NCBI RefSeq assembly: GCF_030818485.1
Contig: NZ_JAUTAJ010000005.1
Coordinates: 238,086 to 302,085 of the forward strand
Direction: 5' to 3'
Origin: Pseudoroseomonas cervicalis
GTDB lineage: Bacteria > Pseudomonadota > Alphaproteobacteria > Acetobacterales > Acetobacteraceae
DNA: 64,000 bases
Part shown: positions 18,601 through 26,226 of the stretch, in pieces
Layout: each line of letters opens with the position of its first letter
Position numbering within the stretch: the first letter of the stretch is position 1
Made by a program: the position numbers and the translations under genes
The notes under the pieces: generated by a model
Told to the model about the DNA's origin: nothing
The model's input: only the letters and a program-made list of their open reading frames with translations
Databases searched by the model: none

Positions 18601-19107
18601 GCCCCCGCGGCCCTCGACGGCGGCCTCGGCCATGGCGGCGGCGGCGGCCGCGTATTCGGCGCGGCCGAAATCGTCGCGGAAGGATTCGCCCGAGCGGCTC
18701 CAGGAATTCTGCGAGACATCGACCTCCTTCTGGAAGGCCAGCATCTCCGCCTCCTGCGCCACGGTGCGGTGGGCGCGGCTGTCGAAGCCGTAGGAGACGA
18801 GGGTGGCGCCGAAGGCGGCGCCGACGCCGCCCTCCCCATTGCCGGCCCGGGCGGCCAGCACCAGGGCGACATTCTGGCCATGGGTGTCGTTGTCATCGGC
18901 CGTGGTGGTGCCGCTGGCGACGCGGCTGGCCGCCCAGTCGAACTGGCCGCGCAGCTCGGCCATGCCGGGATTGGGCGGGCGGGTGTCGACCAGCCCGATG
19001 CGCACCCCCTGGCCGCTGTATTCGTCATAGACCGAGCTGGCATTGATGCCGGTCCCGGGCCCCAGCTGCCACTGCCCGGCGAAAAGTGGATCGTCGAAAC
19101 TCGGCAT
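15622..19107 (-). CDS. RTX subtilisin-like serine protease with P domain
   Basis: A 1161-residue predicted secreted protease. S8 peptidase domain about 10-315: Asp in IGLVDTRPPNPG, His in DNDTHGQNVALV, oxyanion Asn in SAGNNGTTGDD and Ser in ATSYAAPLGSA. A kexin-type P domain follows (about 330-460). Then come five blocks of calcium-binding nonapeptides (GGxGxDxLx, e.g. GGAGDDWLIGGSGNDTLDGG) separated by conserved NALDN linkers, ending in LQGIGAGGPGHDAVLFG. It lacks an N-terminal signal peptide, as expected for type I secretion through a C-terminal signal, yet no T1SS genes are nearby. Start taken at ATG 19107; a TTG three codons upstream is possible. The loop before the catalytic Ser looks about 30 residues shorter than in relatives I know. 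Confidence 0.87.
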   Translation of the reverse strand: MPSFDDPLFAGQWQLGPGTGINASSVYDEYSGQGVRIGLVDTRPPNPGMAELRGQFDWAASRVASGTTTADDNDTHGQNVALVLAARAGNGEGGVGAAFGATLVSYGFDSRAHRTVAQEAEMLAFQKEVDVSQNSWSRSGESFRDDFGRAEYAAAAAAMAEAAVEGRGGLGTVFVRSAGNNGTTGDDVNTHSYSNNRWTVLVGATDPQGKVQGFSNPGAALLVVAPATATSYAAPLGSATVALMLQANPALGYRDVQTILALSARMTDAEGAGWTQNAATGWNGGGMHVSRRAGFGLIDAHAAVRLAESWQAQSTEANLQRAQAVAEGGLDLPETGRASQGVEIDAALLVERAEVTLSIEHARLGDLRITLISPSGTSSVLLQRLGLGAYTLADGKLSFTLSSTHFLHESAAGTWRLVVDDASAGNGGRLLAWSLQLFGAAPSENSEHVFTDEYGALAAAAPERQLLQDDSGEDRINAAAVTGAVRIDLSGATESRIAGQRLVIAEGSVIEHALGGDGDDWIGGNAADNHLSGNRGSDTLRGLEGDDILEGGAGDDLLVGDAGADRLDGSAGADRMLGGAGDDLYLVDHAGDVVVEQEGEGQDTVRASIDYALTQHVERLELLAGAHAGIGNALDNVILGHDGGNWLAGLGGDDWLLGGGGDDLLEGGEGNDRLEGGTGDDILLGGAGDDWLQGGEGADRLEGGAGQDRLEGGEGENYLFGQEGDDILLGGGARDRLQGGSGADRMEGGGGHDVYWVDQAGDRVVELPGGGHDRVVAAIDYTLPDQVEELLLEGPAQRGTGNALDNLIDGNALDNLLQGGEGDDQLFGEGGQDRLEGGAGHDFLKGGAGADWLLGGFGNDSYSVDDPGDVVVERIHQGFDTVRAWIDGYTLPDWVEELELWGPLARDGHGNAGHNRITGNALDNHLSGGAGNDMLYGLAGDDALEGGAGDDWLIGGSGNDTLDGGEGFDRLHGGAGDDTYWLRDAADRILEWNDHGYDTALALVDTQLAANVEALRLMGEAALKGTGNRLDNRITGNDSDNRLWGMGGDDVLIGGGGQDQLRGGEGDDRLEGGAGDDELGGGAGADLFVFAAGDGQDRILDFRAAEGDRLLLQGWSAEAWEAAMAAAQTEAGGLLVTLGAGSLWLQGIGAGGPGHDAVLFG

Positions 19108-19267
19108 GCGCGGCAAGGCCCATCCATCCAGGATCGGCTGCCAGAGCTAGGGGGGAGAGATGACCGAAGCGGAAAGTTGGCACGCGGGAAGGTGATGGCC
19201 GGGCCGAGGCACAGAGCTTGCGCCGCCAGGCTGGCCCCGGCAGTGCGGGCCGGTACAGAAGCGCGCC

Positions 19268-20656
19268 ATGCCCGCCCCCCCACCTGCCCCCCCACCTGCC
19301 CCCCCCAGGCCTGGCCCGGTCGGCGCCCGCGCCGAGCCGGCCGGCGAACAGAGGGCTTTCGGCGCCTATGAGACATTGCTGCTGCGCCAGCCCGGTGCCG
19401 CGCATCTGGTGATCGCGCTGAGCGGCGTCGGCGACGTGTCGCGGCCCCTGGCGGGGTTCGACTTCCACAATTCGGTGCCGCCGATCGGCGGCGTCGACAC
19501 GCTGCTGCTGCGCGACCAGGCGCGCAGCTGGTGGCAGGCGCCCGAGGGCCGCGCGGCGCTCGAGGCCTATTGCCGGCAGGTGGCGCAGGCACGGCCCTAT
19601 CGCAGCGTCACCCTGCTCGGCGTCAGCATGGGGGCCTTCGGGGCGCTGCAATTCGCCGCCTTGTTGCCGCAGGCGCGGGTGGTGGCCATGGGGCCGCCCT
19701 ATTCGGCGGATCTCCGGCGGCATGGCCGCTTCGTGGTGCGCTACAAGGAGTGGCTGGACACCGCCGGCGAGGCTGCCGGGGCCGGCAGCGATGCGCGCCT
19801 GGTCGGCGATCCCGCCCGCTACCTGCTGCTGTTCGGCGATGATGAGCCGATCGACCTGGCCAATGCCGCGCTGTTCCAGCAGGCCGGCTGGCACGGCCTG
19901 TTCATGCTGCCGGGCGGCCAGCACAATCTGGGCGGCGAGCTGAAGCGCCGCGGCGCGCTGGACCGGGTGCTGCGCCTGCTGGCCCTCGGCGCGCCGCTGC
20001 CGGAGGTCGCCGCCGCGGCGGGCGCGCTGCCGGTGCACGCCCATGCCCATGGGCTGGCGATGCTGCGGGCGCGCGACTGCCTCTATCGCGGCGAGCAGGC
20101 GGCGGCCGATGCCTGGCTGGAGGATGCGCGGGCGGCGGTGGGCGAGGCCTCCGGCCCGCTCAACCAATTGCTCTGGCTGCGCCGCGGGCTGGACCAGGAT
20201 CTGGGGCAGCTCAGCCGGCTGCCCCGCGCCGGGCTGGCGCTGCACCGGCTGCCGCTGCCGGGCGGGGCGCAGCTGGAGCTGGAAAGCTCCTTCGCCAGCG
20301 GGCCGAGAACGGGGCTGCCGGTGCTGCTGGGGCCGCTGGTGCTCGCCAGGCTGCACTGGCCGGGCGTGGCGCGGGCCAGGCTGCGGCTGCAGGCGGCGGC
20401 GCCGCCCCGGCCGAATGCGGGGGCGAAGCTTGCGCTGGCCGGCTTCGTGCCGCAGGGCGCGGGCTGGCAGGTGCAGGACGTGGCGCACAAGCCGGCCGAT
20501 ACGCTGACCCTGGGGCTGGCGCTGGAGCAGGGCGAGGCGCAGTTCCTGCTGCGCCGCCGCTGCTTCTCCTCCGGTTTCGATGCGCTGCGCAGCGACGACC
20601 AGGCTGCCTGGTCGATGCGGCTCCGCAAGGTCGAGCTGGAGGCGGCGCCGGGCTGA
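19268..20656 (+). CDS. Unassigned alpha/beta-hydrolase-like protein with C-terminal extension
   Basis: A 462-residue protein. After a Pro-rich N-terminus (PAPPPAPPPAPP, encoded by CCCCCCCACCTG-type repeats that make the start uncertain) comes a plausible alpha/beta-hydrolase fold. Nucleophile elbow GVSMG has Ser120, a likely acid is Asp191 or 192 in LLLFGDDEP, and a likely base is His219 in GGQHNLGG. Residues about 240-320 look helical and TPR-like (RDCLYRGEQAAADAWLEDAR). The last 140 residues look beta-rich. The substrate is unknown, and the combination is not one I recognise. It is divergent from the RTX protease (160-base gap) and convergent with a binding-protein gene. Confidence 0.65.
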   Translation: MPAPPPAPPPAPPRPGPVGARAEPAGEQRAFGAYETLLLRQPGAAHLVIALSGVGDVSRPLAGFDFHNSVPPIGGVDTLLLRDQARSWWQAPEGRAALEAYCRQVAQARPYRSVTLLGVSMGAFGALQFAALLPQARVVAMGPPYSADLRRHGRFVVRYKEWLDTAGEAAGAGSDARLVGDPARYLLLFGDDEPIDLANAALFQQAGWHGLFMLPGGQHNLGGELKRRGALDRVLRLLALGAPLPEVAAAAGALPVHAHAHGLAMLRARDCLYRGEQAAADAWLEDARAAVGEASGPLNQLLWLRRGLDQDLGQLSRLPRAGLALHRLPLPGGAQLELESSFASGPRTGLPVLLGPLVLARLHWPGVARARLRLQAAAPPRPNAGAKLALAGFVPQGAGWQVQDVAHKPADTLTLGLALEQGEAQFLLRRRCFSSGFDALRSDDQAAWSMRLRKVELEAAPG

Positions 20657-20678
20657 AGCGCGGCGCCGCCGTGGCAGC

Positions 20679-21926
20679 TCAGCGCAGCATCGGGCAATTG
20701 CCCTCGGCCAGGGGGCGGAAAGCCTCCTCCGCCGCGACCGTGCCGCTCAGCCTGTAATAGTCCCACGGCCCGCGGCTGTCCTGCGGCGCCTTCACCTCGA
20801 ACAGGTAGGAGGGGTGGATCTTGCGCCCATCCGCCCGCACCTGGCCGGCGCCGAAGCAGTCATCATCGGTCGGCATCGCCTTCATCCGCTCGACCACGGC
20901 GCGGCCGCTGGCGCGGGCCGCCGGGACGCCCATCTCGGCCACCGCCTTCAGATAGTGCAGGCAGGCGGCATAGGTGCCGGCCTGCTCCTGGTTCGGCCAG
21001 TTGCTGGCCGTCTTCGGGCGGATGCGGGTGTTGAAGGCGCGGGTGCGGTCGTTCAGGTCCCAGTAATAGGCCTCGGACAGCAGCAGGCCCTGCGCCGTCT
21101 CCAGCCCCAGCGCGTGGATGTCGGTGACGAACATCGGCGTGCCGGCCAGCTTCACGCCGCGCCGCGCCACGCCGAATTCGCGCGCCTGCTTGATGCAGTT
21201 CACCATGTCGGTGCCGGCCATCAGCAGCCCGATCACCTTGGCGCGGCTGGATTGCGCCTGCACCAGGTAGGAGGCGAAATCGGTGGTGCCGGGGAAGGGG
21301 AAGCGCGCGCTGCCCATCACCTTGCCGCCGGCGCTCTCGACGAAGCGCCCCAGATCGCGCTCCATCTGGTGGCCGAAAGCGTAGTCGGCGACGATGAAGT
21401 ACCAGGAATCGCCGCCATTGCGCACGGTCGCCTTGCCCACCGCATTGGCCAGCATCCAGGTGTCGGCGGTCCAGTGGATGGTGTTGGGCGAGCAGCGCTC
21501 GCCGGTCAGCGCCGCGCTCAGCGCGCCGCTGTTCATCTGCACGCGGTCCTTCTCCTGCACCAGCCCGGCGACGGCGAAGGCGATGGCCGAGTTGTTCACC
21601 TCGGTGATCATGTCGACGCCGTCCTGGTCGATCCAGCGGCGGGCCAGGGCGAGCGCGACATCCGGCTTGTTCTGGTGGTCGCCCTGCAGCACCTCGACGC
21701 GGATGCCGCGCTCGGCCAGGCCGAGATCCTCCACCGCCTGGCGCGCGCAGGCCAGCGCCGTGGGGCCGGAGGTGTCGCGATAGGGGCCGGAGAAATCGGC
21801 CAGCACACCGATGCGGATGGGGGCGGCGGCCTGGGCGCGGGCCGGGCGCGGTGCCAGGGTGGCGGGCAACGGGGCGAGCAGCGTCGCCCCGCCGGCCAGC
21901 AGCTGCCGGCGGCGGATCTCGGTCAT
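20679..21926 (-). CDS. ABC transporter substrate-binding protein (branched-chain amino acid type)
   Basis: A 415-residue periplasmic type I binding protein of the LivJ/Peripla_BP_6 class. It has a Tat-like leader (RRRQLLAGGATLLAPLP, cleavage after ARA near residue 31), and the mature part starts IRIGVLADFSGPYRDTSGPT, typical of the family. It is transcribed divergently from a second binding protein that heads the livHMGF operon, so both probably feed one permease or were duplicated from it. It shares little obvious identity with the other one beyond the fold. The ligand cannot be inferred: members of this class carry amino acids, amides, aromatic acids and others. Confidence 0.87.
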   Translation of the reverse strand: MTEIRRRQLLAGGATLLAPLPATLAPRPARAQAAAPIRIGVLADFSGPYRDTSGPTALACARQAVEDLGLAERGIRVEVLQGDHQNKPDVALALARRWIDQDGVDMITEVNNSAIAFAVAGLVQEKDRVQMNSGALSAALTGERCSPNTIHWTADTWMLANAVGKATVRNGGDSWYFIVADYAFGHQMERDLGRFVESAGGKVMGSARFPFPGTTDFASYLVQAQSSRAKVIGLLMAGTDMVNCIKQAREFGVARRGVKLAGTPMFVTDIHALGLETAQGLLLSEAYYWDLNDRTRAFNTRIRPKTASNWPNQEQAGTYAACLHYLKAVAEMGVPAARASGRAVVERMKAMPTDDDCFGAGQVRADGRKIHPSYLFEVKAPQDSRGPWDYYRLSGTVAAEEAFRPLAEGNCPMLR

Positions 21927-22009
21927 TCTGGACTCCCTCTGCGGCGGCGCTGTCGGCCGCCTTGCGCCGCCAGTGTGGCGGCGCCGGCGCGGGGGCGACA
22001 AGACGTATT

Positions 22010-22021
22010 CTGTGATCACAG
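22010..22021. promoter_or_regulatory. Palindrome CTGTGATCACAG between divergent binding-protein genes
   Basis: A perfect 12-base palindrome roughly midway in the 187-base divergent region (21927-22113). The TGTGA/TCACA arms recall CRP- or GntR-type half sites, but with no spacer. It is a candidate operator for coordinated control of both transporter transcripts. Confidence 0.4.
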
Positions 22022-22113
22022 CCGGGCTCGGGGGCGCTGGATCATCCCTCCGCTTCATGCCAGTCTCGTCGCCAGAGCCGATCCATCGGCCGGACAGACG
22101 AGGGAAACGTGCG

Positions 22114-23463
22114 ATGACGACAGCGAATCCCGCGCCGCAGGGCGCGGTGGGGCGGCGTGGCCTCATGCTTGGCGGCCTGGCGGCGGGCAGCCTGGTGCTG
22201 GCCGGCCGCAGCGGCGCCGCCCTGGCCCAGGCGCAGAAACCCGCCGAGATCAAGGTGGGCATCGCCACCTTCCTCTCCGGCCCCTCCAGCGTGTTCGGGG
22301 TGCCCGGCCGGCAGGCGGCGGAGATGCTGTTCGACGAGCTGAACGAGGCCGGCGGCATCGCCGGCGTCAAGGTCCGCCCGATCTTCGTCGATGAAGGCCC
22401 GGGCGTGGACCATTTCGTCGGCGAGTATCGCCGGCTGGTGCAGAGCGAGAATGTGCCGCTGATCTTCGCCGGCATCTCCTCCGCCGATTGCCTGGCCTGC
22501 GCGCCGCTGGCCGATGAGCTGAAGCGCCCGACCCTGCTGTGGGATTGCGGCACGCAGCGCATCTTCGAGGATGGGCGCTACGACTATGCCTATCGCACCC
22601 AGGCGAATGCGACGCCGGAGGTGCTGTCCTCCCTGCTCTATCTGCTGAAGACCAAGCCGGATTTCCGCAGCATCGCGGTGGTGAACCAGGATTACGCCTG
22701 GGGCCGGGATTCCTGGGATATCTTCCGCACCGCGCTGAACACGCTGAAGCCCGGCGTGCGCATCGCCGCCGAGCTGTTCCCGCGCTTCGGCGCGACCGAT
22801 TTCTCGACCGAGGTGACGCGGCTGCTCGCGCTGCGGCCGGATGTGGTGTTCTCCACCTCCTGGGGCGGCGACCTGGACGGGCTGATCCGCCAATCGGCCG
22901 ACCGGCGGCTGTTCGAGCGCAGCACCTTCGTGCTGCCGCTGGCCGAATCCTCGCTGGAGCGCGTCGGCCGCGCCCTGCCCGCGGGCCATATCATCGGCGC
23001 GCGCGGCGACCATTGGTTCCTGCACCCGAATCCGCGCGACCCGGCGCTGCTGGCGCGCTTCACCGAGAATTACCGCAAGCGCTTCAACGCCTGGCCGATC
23101 TATTCGACGCACCACATGGCGCAGGCGGTCTTCGCCATGAAGGCCGGCTATGAGAAGGCGATCGCCGCCAAGGGCGGCGGCTGGCCGAATGATGCCGAGC
23201 TGGCGGCGGCCTTCAAGGGCCTCGAATTCCCGTCGCTCACGGGGCGCATCCGCATCCGCGAGGATGGCCAGGGGCTGGAGGACCAGCTGATCGGCACCAC
23301 CCTCCAGACCGACAAATACCCCTTCCCGGTGATGACCGACATGGTGGTGTTCCCCGCCGCCAGCGTCACCGCGCCGGTCGGGCAGAAGAGCCTGGACTGG
23401 CTGAAGACGCTGACGCCGGCGGTGCTGGAGAGCCTGCCGCAACCCGTCGCCTACCGGCCCTGA
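22114..23463 (+). CDS. ABC transporter substrate-binding protein heading the liv operon
   Basis: A 449-residue periplasmic binding protein of the LivJ/amide-urea class. Tat-type leader GRRGLMLGGLAAGSLVLAGR with cleavage after ALA near residue 40; mature start IKVGIATFLSGPSSVFGVPG. The start is the ATG at 22114, preceded by AGGGAAAC. The stop is followed nine bases later by the LivH-type permease gene, so it is the first gene of a five-gene operon (binding protein, two permeases, two ATPases). The presence of CAP, CG and Trp-rich pocket segments gives no firm ligand. Confidence 0.9.
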   Translation: MTTANPAPQGAVGRRGLMLGGLAAGSLVLAGRSGAALAQAQKPAEIKVGIATFLSGPSSVFGVPGRQAAEMLFDELNEAGGIAGVKVRPIFVDEGPGVDHFVGEYRRLVQSENVPLIFAGISSADCLACAPLADELKRPTLLWDCGTQRIFEDGRYDYAYRTQANATPEVLSSLLYLLKTKPDFRSIAVVNQDYAWGRDSWDIFRTALNTLKPGVRIAAELFPRFGATDFSTEVTRLLALRPDVVFSTSWGGDLDGLIRQSADRRLFERSTFVLPLAESSLERVGRALPAGHIIGARGDHWFLHPNPRDPALLARFTENYRKRFNAWPIYSTHHMAQAVFAMKAGYEKAIAAKGGGWPNDAELAAAFKGLEFPSLTGRIRIREDGQGLEDQLIGTTLQTDKYPFPVMTDMVVFPAASVTAPVGQKSLDWLKTLTPAVLESLPQPVAYRP

Positions 23464-23472
23464 GCCAGCAGG

Positions 23473-24405
23473 ATGGGAGCCTGGCTTTCCGATAACGGGC
23501 TGCTGCTCGGCCTCGCCACGCTGGACGGGCTGTCCTATGCGGCGGCGGTGTTCATGGTGGCGGTGGGGCTGAACCTGGTGTTCGGCGTGCTGCGCGTGCT
23601 GAATGTCGCGCATGGCAGCCTCTATGCCATTGGCGGCTATGCGGCGGCGTCGCTCGGCCTGTTCCTGGCGGCGCGCGGCGCGCCCGCCTGGGTCAGCCTG
23701 CCGGCGCTGCTGGTCGCCGCGCTGCTGGTGGGCGCCGTGCTCGGCCCGCCGATCGAGCGGCTGCTGCGGCGGACGCAGGATCATGAGCCGGTGCTGCAGC
23801 TGCTGGTCACCTTCGCGCTGTTCATGATCCTCGAGGATCTGCAGAAGCTGGTCTGGGGCGTGCAGCCGGTGGTCGCCGACACGCCGGTGAAGCTGCTCGG
23901 CACGGTGGACATTCCCTTCGGCGCCGATGTCATCCCGTTCAACGCCTATCAGCTCTATGTCCTGCCGGGCATCGCGCTGCTGACGCTGGTCGGGCTGGCC
24001 TGGTTCCTGCGGCGGACGCTGGCGGGGCGGATGATCGTCGCCGTCACCACCGACCGGGAGGCGGCGCGCGCCCTCGGCATCGACGCGGCGAAGGTGACGC
24101 TGCTCACCTTCACCGCCGGTGCCGCGCTGGCGGCTTTGGGCGGGGCGCTGGCCTCGCCCACCGTGTCGCTGGTGCCCGGTGTCGGGGCGCAGACCATCGT
24201 GCTGTCCTTCGCCGTGGTGGCGACGGCGGGGCTGGGCCAGATCGAGGGCGCGGCGATCGCCGCCATCCTGATCGGCCTTGGCCGCTCGATCGCCGTGTAT
24301 TTCGAGCCGGAGCTGGAGGTGGTGGTGCCCTACCTGATCATGGTGGCGGTGCTGCTGGTGCGGCCGCAGGGCCTGTTCGGCGTGACCGAAACCCGCCGCA
24401 TATGA
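23473..24405 (+). CDS. livH: Branched-chain amino acid-type ABC permease (LivH)
   Basis: A 310-residue inner-membrane protein with about eight hydrophobic segments. Family signatures are LNLVFGVLRVLNVAHGSLYA near residue 40 and AARALGIDAAKVTLLTFTAG in the cytoplasmic loop that contacts the ATPase. A late helix has VATAGLGQIEGAAIAA. It follows the binding-protein gene by nine bases. It forms the translocation channel together with LivM. The gap to livM (112 bases) contains a GC-rich hairpin (24475-24500), which may reduce read-through into the distal genes. Confidence 0.9.
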   Translation: MGAWLSDNGLLLGLATLDGLSYAAAVFMVAVGLNLVFGVLRVLNVAHGSLYAIGGYAAASLGLFLAARGAPAWVSLPALLVAALLVGAVLGPPIERLLRRTQDHEPVLQLLVTFALFMILEDLQKLVWGVQPVVADTPVKLLGTVDIPFGADVIPFNAYQLYVLPGIALLTLVGLAWFLRRTLAGRMIVAVTTDREAARALGIDAAKVTLLTFTAGAALAALGGALASPTVSLVPGVGAQTIVLSFAVVATAGLGQIEGAAIAAILIGLGRSIAVYFEPELEVVVPYLIMVAVLLVRPQGLFGVTETRRI

Positions 24406-24474
24406 AAGCTGCCCGTTCCCCCTCCTGCCGGCCGCCAGCGGCGGCCGGCCCTGACAGACAAAAGATGAGGGGGT

Positions 24475-24500
24475 CCGGGGGAGAATTCATTCTCCCCCGG
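24475..24500. repeat. Intergenic hairpin element, copy 1 (also at 56347)
   Basis: Two 12-base arms, CCGGGGGAGAAT and ATTCTCCCCCGG, are separated by TC. It is preceded by CTGACAGA (from about 24452), then an A-rich stretch and GGGGGTCC. The copy at 56347-56368 has the same plan: CTGACAGA, A-rich, GGGGTCC, AATTCATT core. The livM ribosome binding site (GGAGG) follows directly. This copy has no T-run, so it is probably an attenuating or mRNA-stabilising element rather than a full terminator. Confidence 0.6.
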
Positions 24501-24517
24501 CCTCCGGAGGGCTGCTG

Positions 24518-25459
24518 ATGACCCGCCTCCAGGAGCTGCTGCTGGCCTTGCTGGCCGCGGCGCTGATCCTGTTCGTCGCCTGGTCCGTCCCCTGGCTGCG
24601 CTTCGTGCTGACGATCGCGCTGGCCAAGGCGCTGGCGGTGCTGGGCATCCTGCTGCTGCTGCGCGCCGGCCAGGTCAGTTTCGGCCATGCGCTCTATCTG
24701 GCCTTCGCCGCCTATGCGGTGGCTTTCCTTTCGACCCTGATCCCCGAGGCGCTGATCCTGCTGCCGATCGCGGCGATCGGCGCCGCGCTGCTCGGCCTGG
24801 TGGTCGGCTTGTTCGTCTCGCGCTACCGCGAGATCTTCTTCGGCATGCTCAATCTGGCGCTGAGCATGGTGTTCTATTCGGTGTTGGAGAAGTTCTACAG
24901 CCTGACGCATGGCACTGACGGCATCCGCCTCCCCCCGCTGCGCTTCGCCGGCCAGTCGCTGACGCCGGAGGCGCAGGGCTGGGCGGTGCTGGTCCTCGCC
25001 TTGGTGCTGTCGCTCGGCTTCGGCGCCTTGGTGCGGGTCTATCTCGCCTCGCCGATGGGCCAGGCGCTGTCCGGCATCAAGACACGCGAGGCGCGGCTGG
25101 AATTCATGGGCGTCTCGGCCAGGCGGGTGCTGCTCTCGGCCTATGTGCTGGCGGCGCTGATGGCCGGCTGCGGCGGCGCCGTGGTGGCGATGACCAGCCG
25201 CCATGTCACCCCGGCGCTGGCCTATTGGACCGCCTCGGGCGAGCTGGTGTTCATCGCCATCCTGGGCGGCGCCGGCAGCGTGTTCGGCCCCTTCCTCGGC
25301 GCGGTGGCCTATGAGCTGACCCGGGTCTATGCCGCCGCCCTGGTGGCCGATGCCTGGCAGATGATCCTGGGCCTGGTGCTGCTGCTGGTGATCCTGTTCG
25401 CGCCGGGCGGGCTCTGGGGCCTCGGCCGCGCCGCGCTGGCGAAAAGGAGGGCGGCATGA
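24518..25459 (+). CDS. livM: Branched-chain amino acid-type ABC permease (LivM)
   Basis: A 313-residue inner-membrane protein with eight or nine hydrophobic segments. Family motifs are LLLRAGQVSFGHALYLAFAA near residue 45, and GIKTREARLEFMGVSARRVL in the ATPase-contact loop. GGAGSVFGPFLGAVAYELTR lies near the C-terminus. The ATG follows CCGGAGGGCTGCTG. Its stop overlaps the livG start (ATGA), showing translational coupling. Confidence 0.9.
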   Translation: MTRLQELLLALLAAALILFVAWSVPWLRFVLTIALAKALAVLGILLLLRAGQVSFGHALYLAFAAYAVAFLSTLIPEALILLPIAAIGAALLGLVVGLFVSRYREIFFGMLNLALSMVFYSVLEKFYSLTHGTDGIRLPPLRFAGQSLTPEAQGWAVLVLALVLSLGFGALVRVYLASPMGQALSGIKTREARLEFMGVSARRVLLSAYVLAALMAGCGGAVVAMTSRHVTPALAYWTASGELVFIAILGGAGSVFGPFLGAVAYELTRVYAAALVADAWQMILGLVLLLVILFAPGGLWGLGRAALAKRRAA

Positions 25460-26226
25460 GCGTGCTGCTCTCGGCGCAGGGGCTGCGCCTGGCCTTTGGC
25501 GGCGTGCGCGCCGCGGATGGCATCGACCTCGAGGTGATGGAGGGCGAATTCCTCGCCATCATCGGCCCGAACGGCGCCGGCAAGACCACCTTCATCAACA
25601 TGAGCACCGGCTATCTGCGGCCGCAGGCCGGCACCATCACCTATCGCGGCCAGAACCTGATCGGCCTGTCGCCGCGGCGCATCGTGCAGCTCGGCATCGC
25701 CCGCTCCTTCCAGCTGCCGCAGCTCTTCACCGAGCACACGGTGCTGGAGAATGCGGCGCTGGCCATCGCCGCGCGGGATGGGCTCTGGTCGCCCTTCGCG
25801 AAGCTGCTGCGCCCGGCGATCCGCGCGGAGGCGGAGGAGCTGCTGGGCCGCTTCGGCCTCGACCATGTGGCGGACCGGCGCGGCGACGCGCTGAACGAGG
25901 GTGCGCGCAAGCTGGCCGACATCGCCATGGCGGTGGCGCTGCGCCCGCGCCTGCTGCTGATGGACGAACCGACCAGCGGCGTCGCCGCCGCCGACAAGAT
26001 GGCGGTGGTGGAGACGCTGGTGCGGGTGCTGCGCGATGCCGGCGTCACCGCCGTCTTCGTCGAGCACGACATGGAGGTGGTGTCGCGCTTCGCCGACCGT
26101 GTCGCGGTGTGGAGCCAGGGGCAGATCATGGCGCTCGGCCCGCCGGCCGAGGTGCTGGCCGATCCCCGGGTGCAGCGCGACGTCATCGGCATCCTGCCGC
26201 AGGAGGTGGGCCATGCTCCGGCTTGA
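25456..26226 (+). CDS. livG: ABC transporter ATP-binding protein (LivG)
   Basis: A 256-residue ATPase. Walker A is GPNGAGKTT (about 35-43), the Q-loop region is RSFQLPQLFTEHTVLENAAL, Walker B is LLLMDEPTSGV and the H-loop is VFVEHDMEVVSRFADRVAVW. The signature is degenerate (LNEGARKLADIAMA instead of LSGGQ), as often seen in LivG proteins. The ATG overlaps the livM stop (ATGA) and the 3' end overlaps livF by 14 bases. It energises the LivHM channel with LivF. Confidence 0.9.
   Translation: MSVLLSAQGLRLAFGGVRAADGIDLEVMEGEFLAIIGPNGAGKTTFINMSTGYLRPQAGTITYRGQNLIGLSPRRIVQLGIARSFQLPQLFTEHTVLENAALAIAARDGLWSPFAKLLRPAIRAEAEELLGRFGLDHVADRRGDALNEGARKLADIAMAVALRPRLLLMDEPTSGVAAADKMAVVETLVRVLRDAGVTAVFVEHDMEVVSRFADRVAVWSQGQIMALGPPAEVLADPRVQRDVIGILPQEVGHAPA

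Noticed and set aside
15643..19371. A 1242-codon open frame on the plus strand opposite the RTX protease
   Set aside because: It mirrors the repetitive RTX coding sequence, lacks domains and has the composition of an antisense frame in GC-rich DNA.
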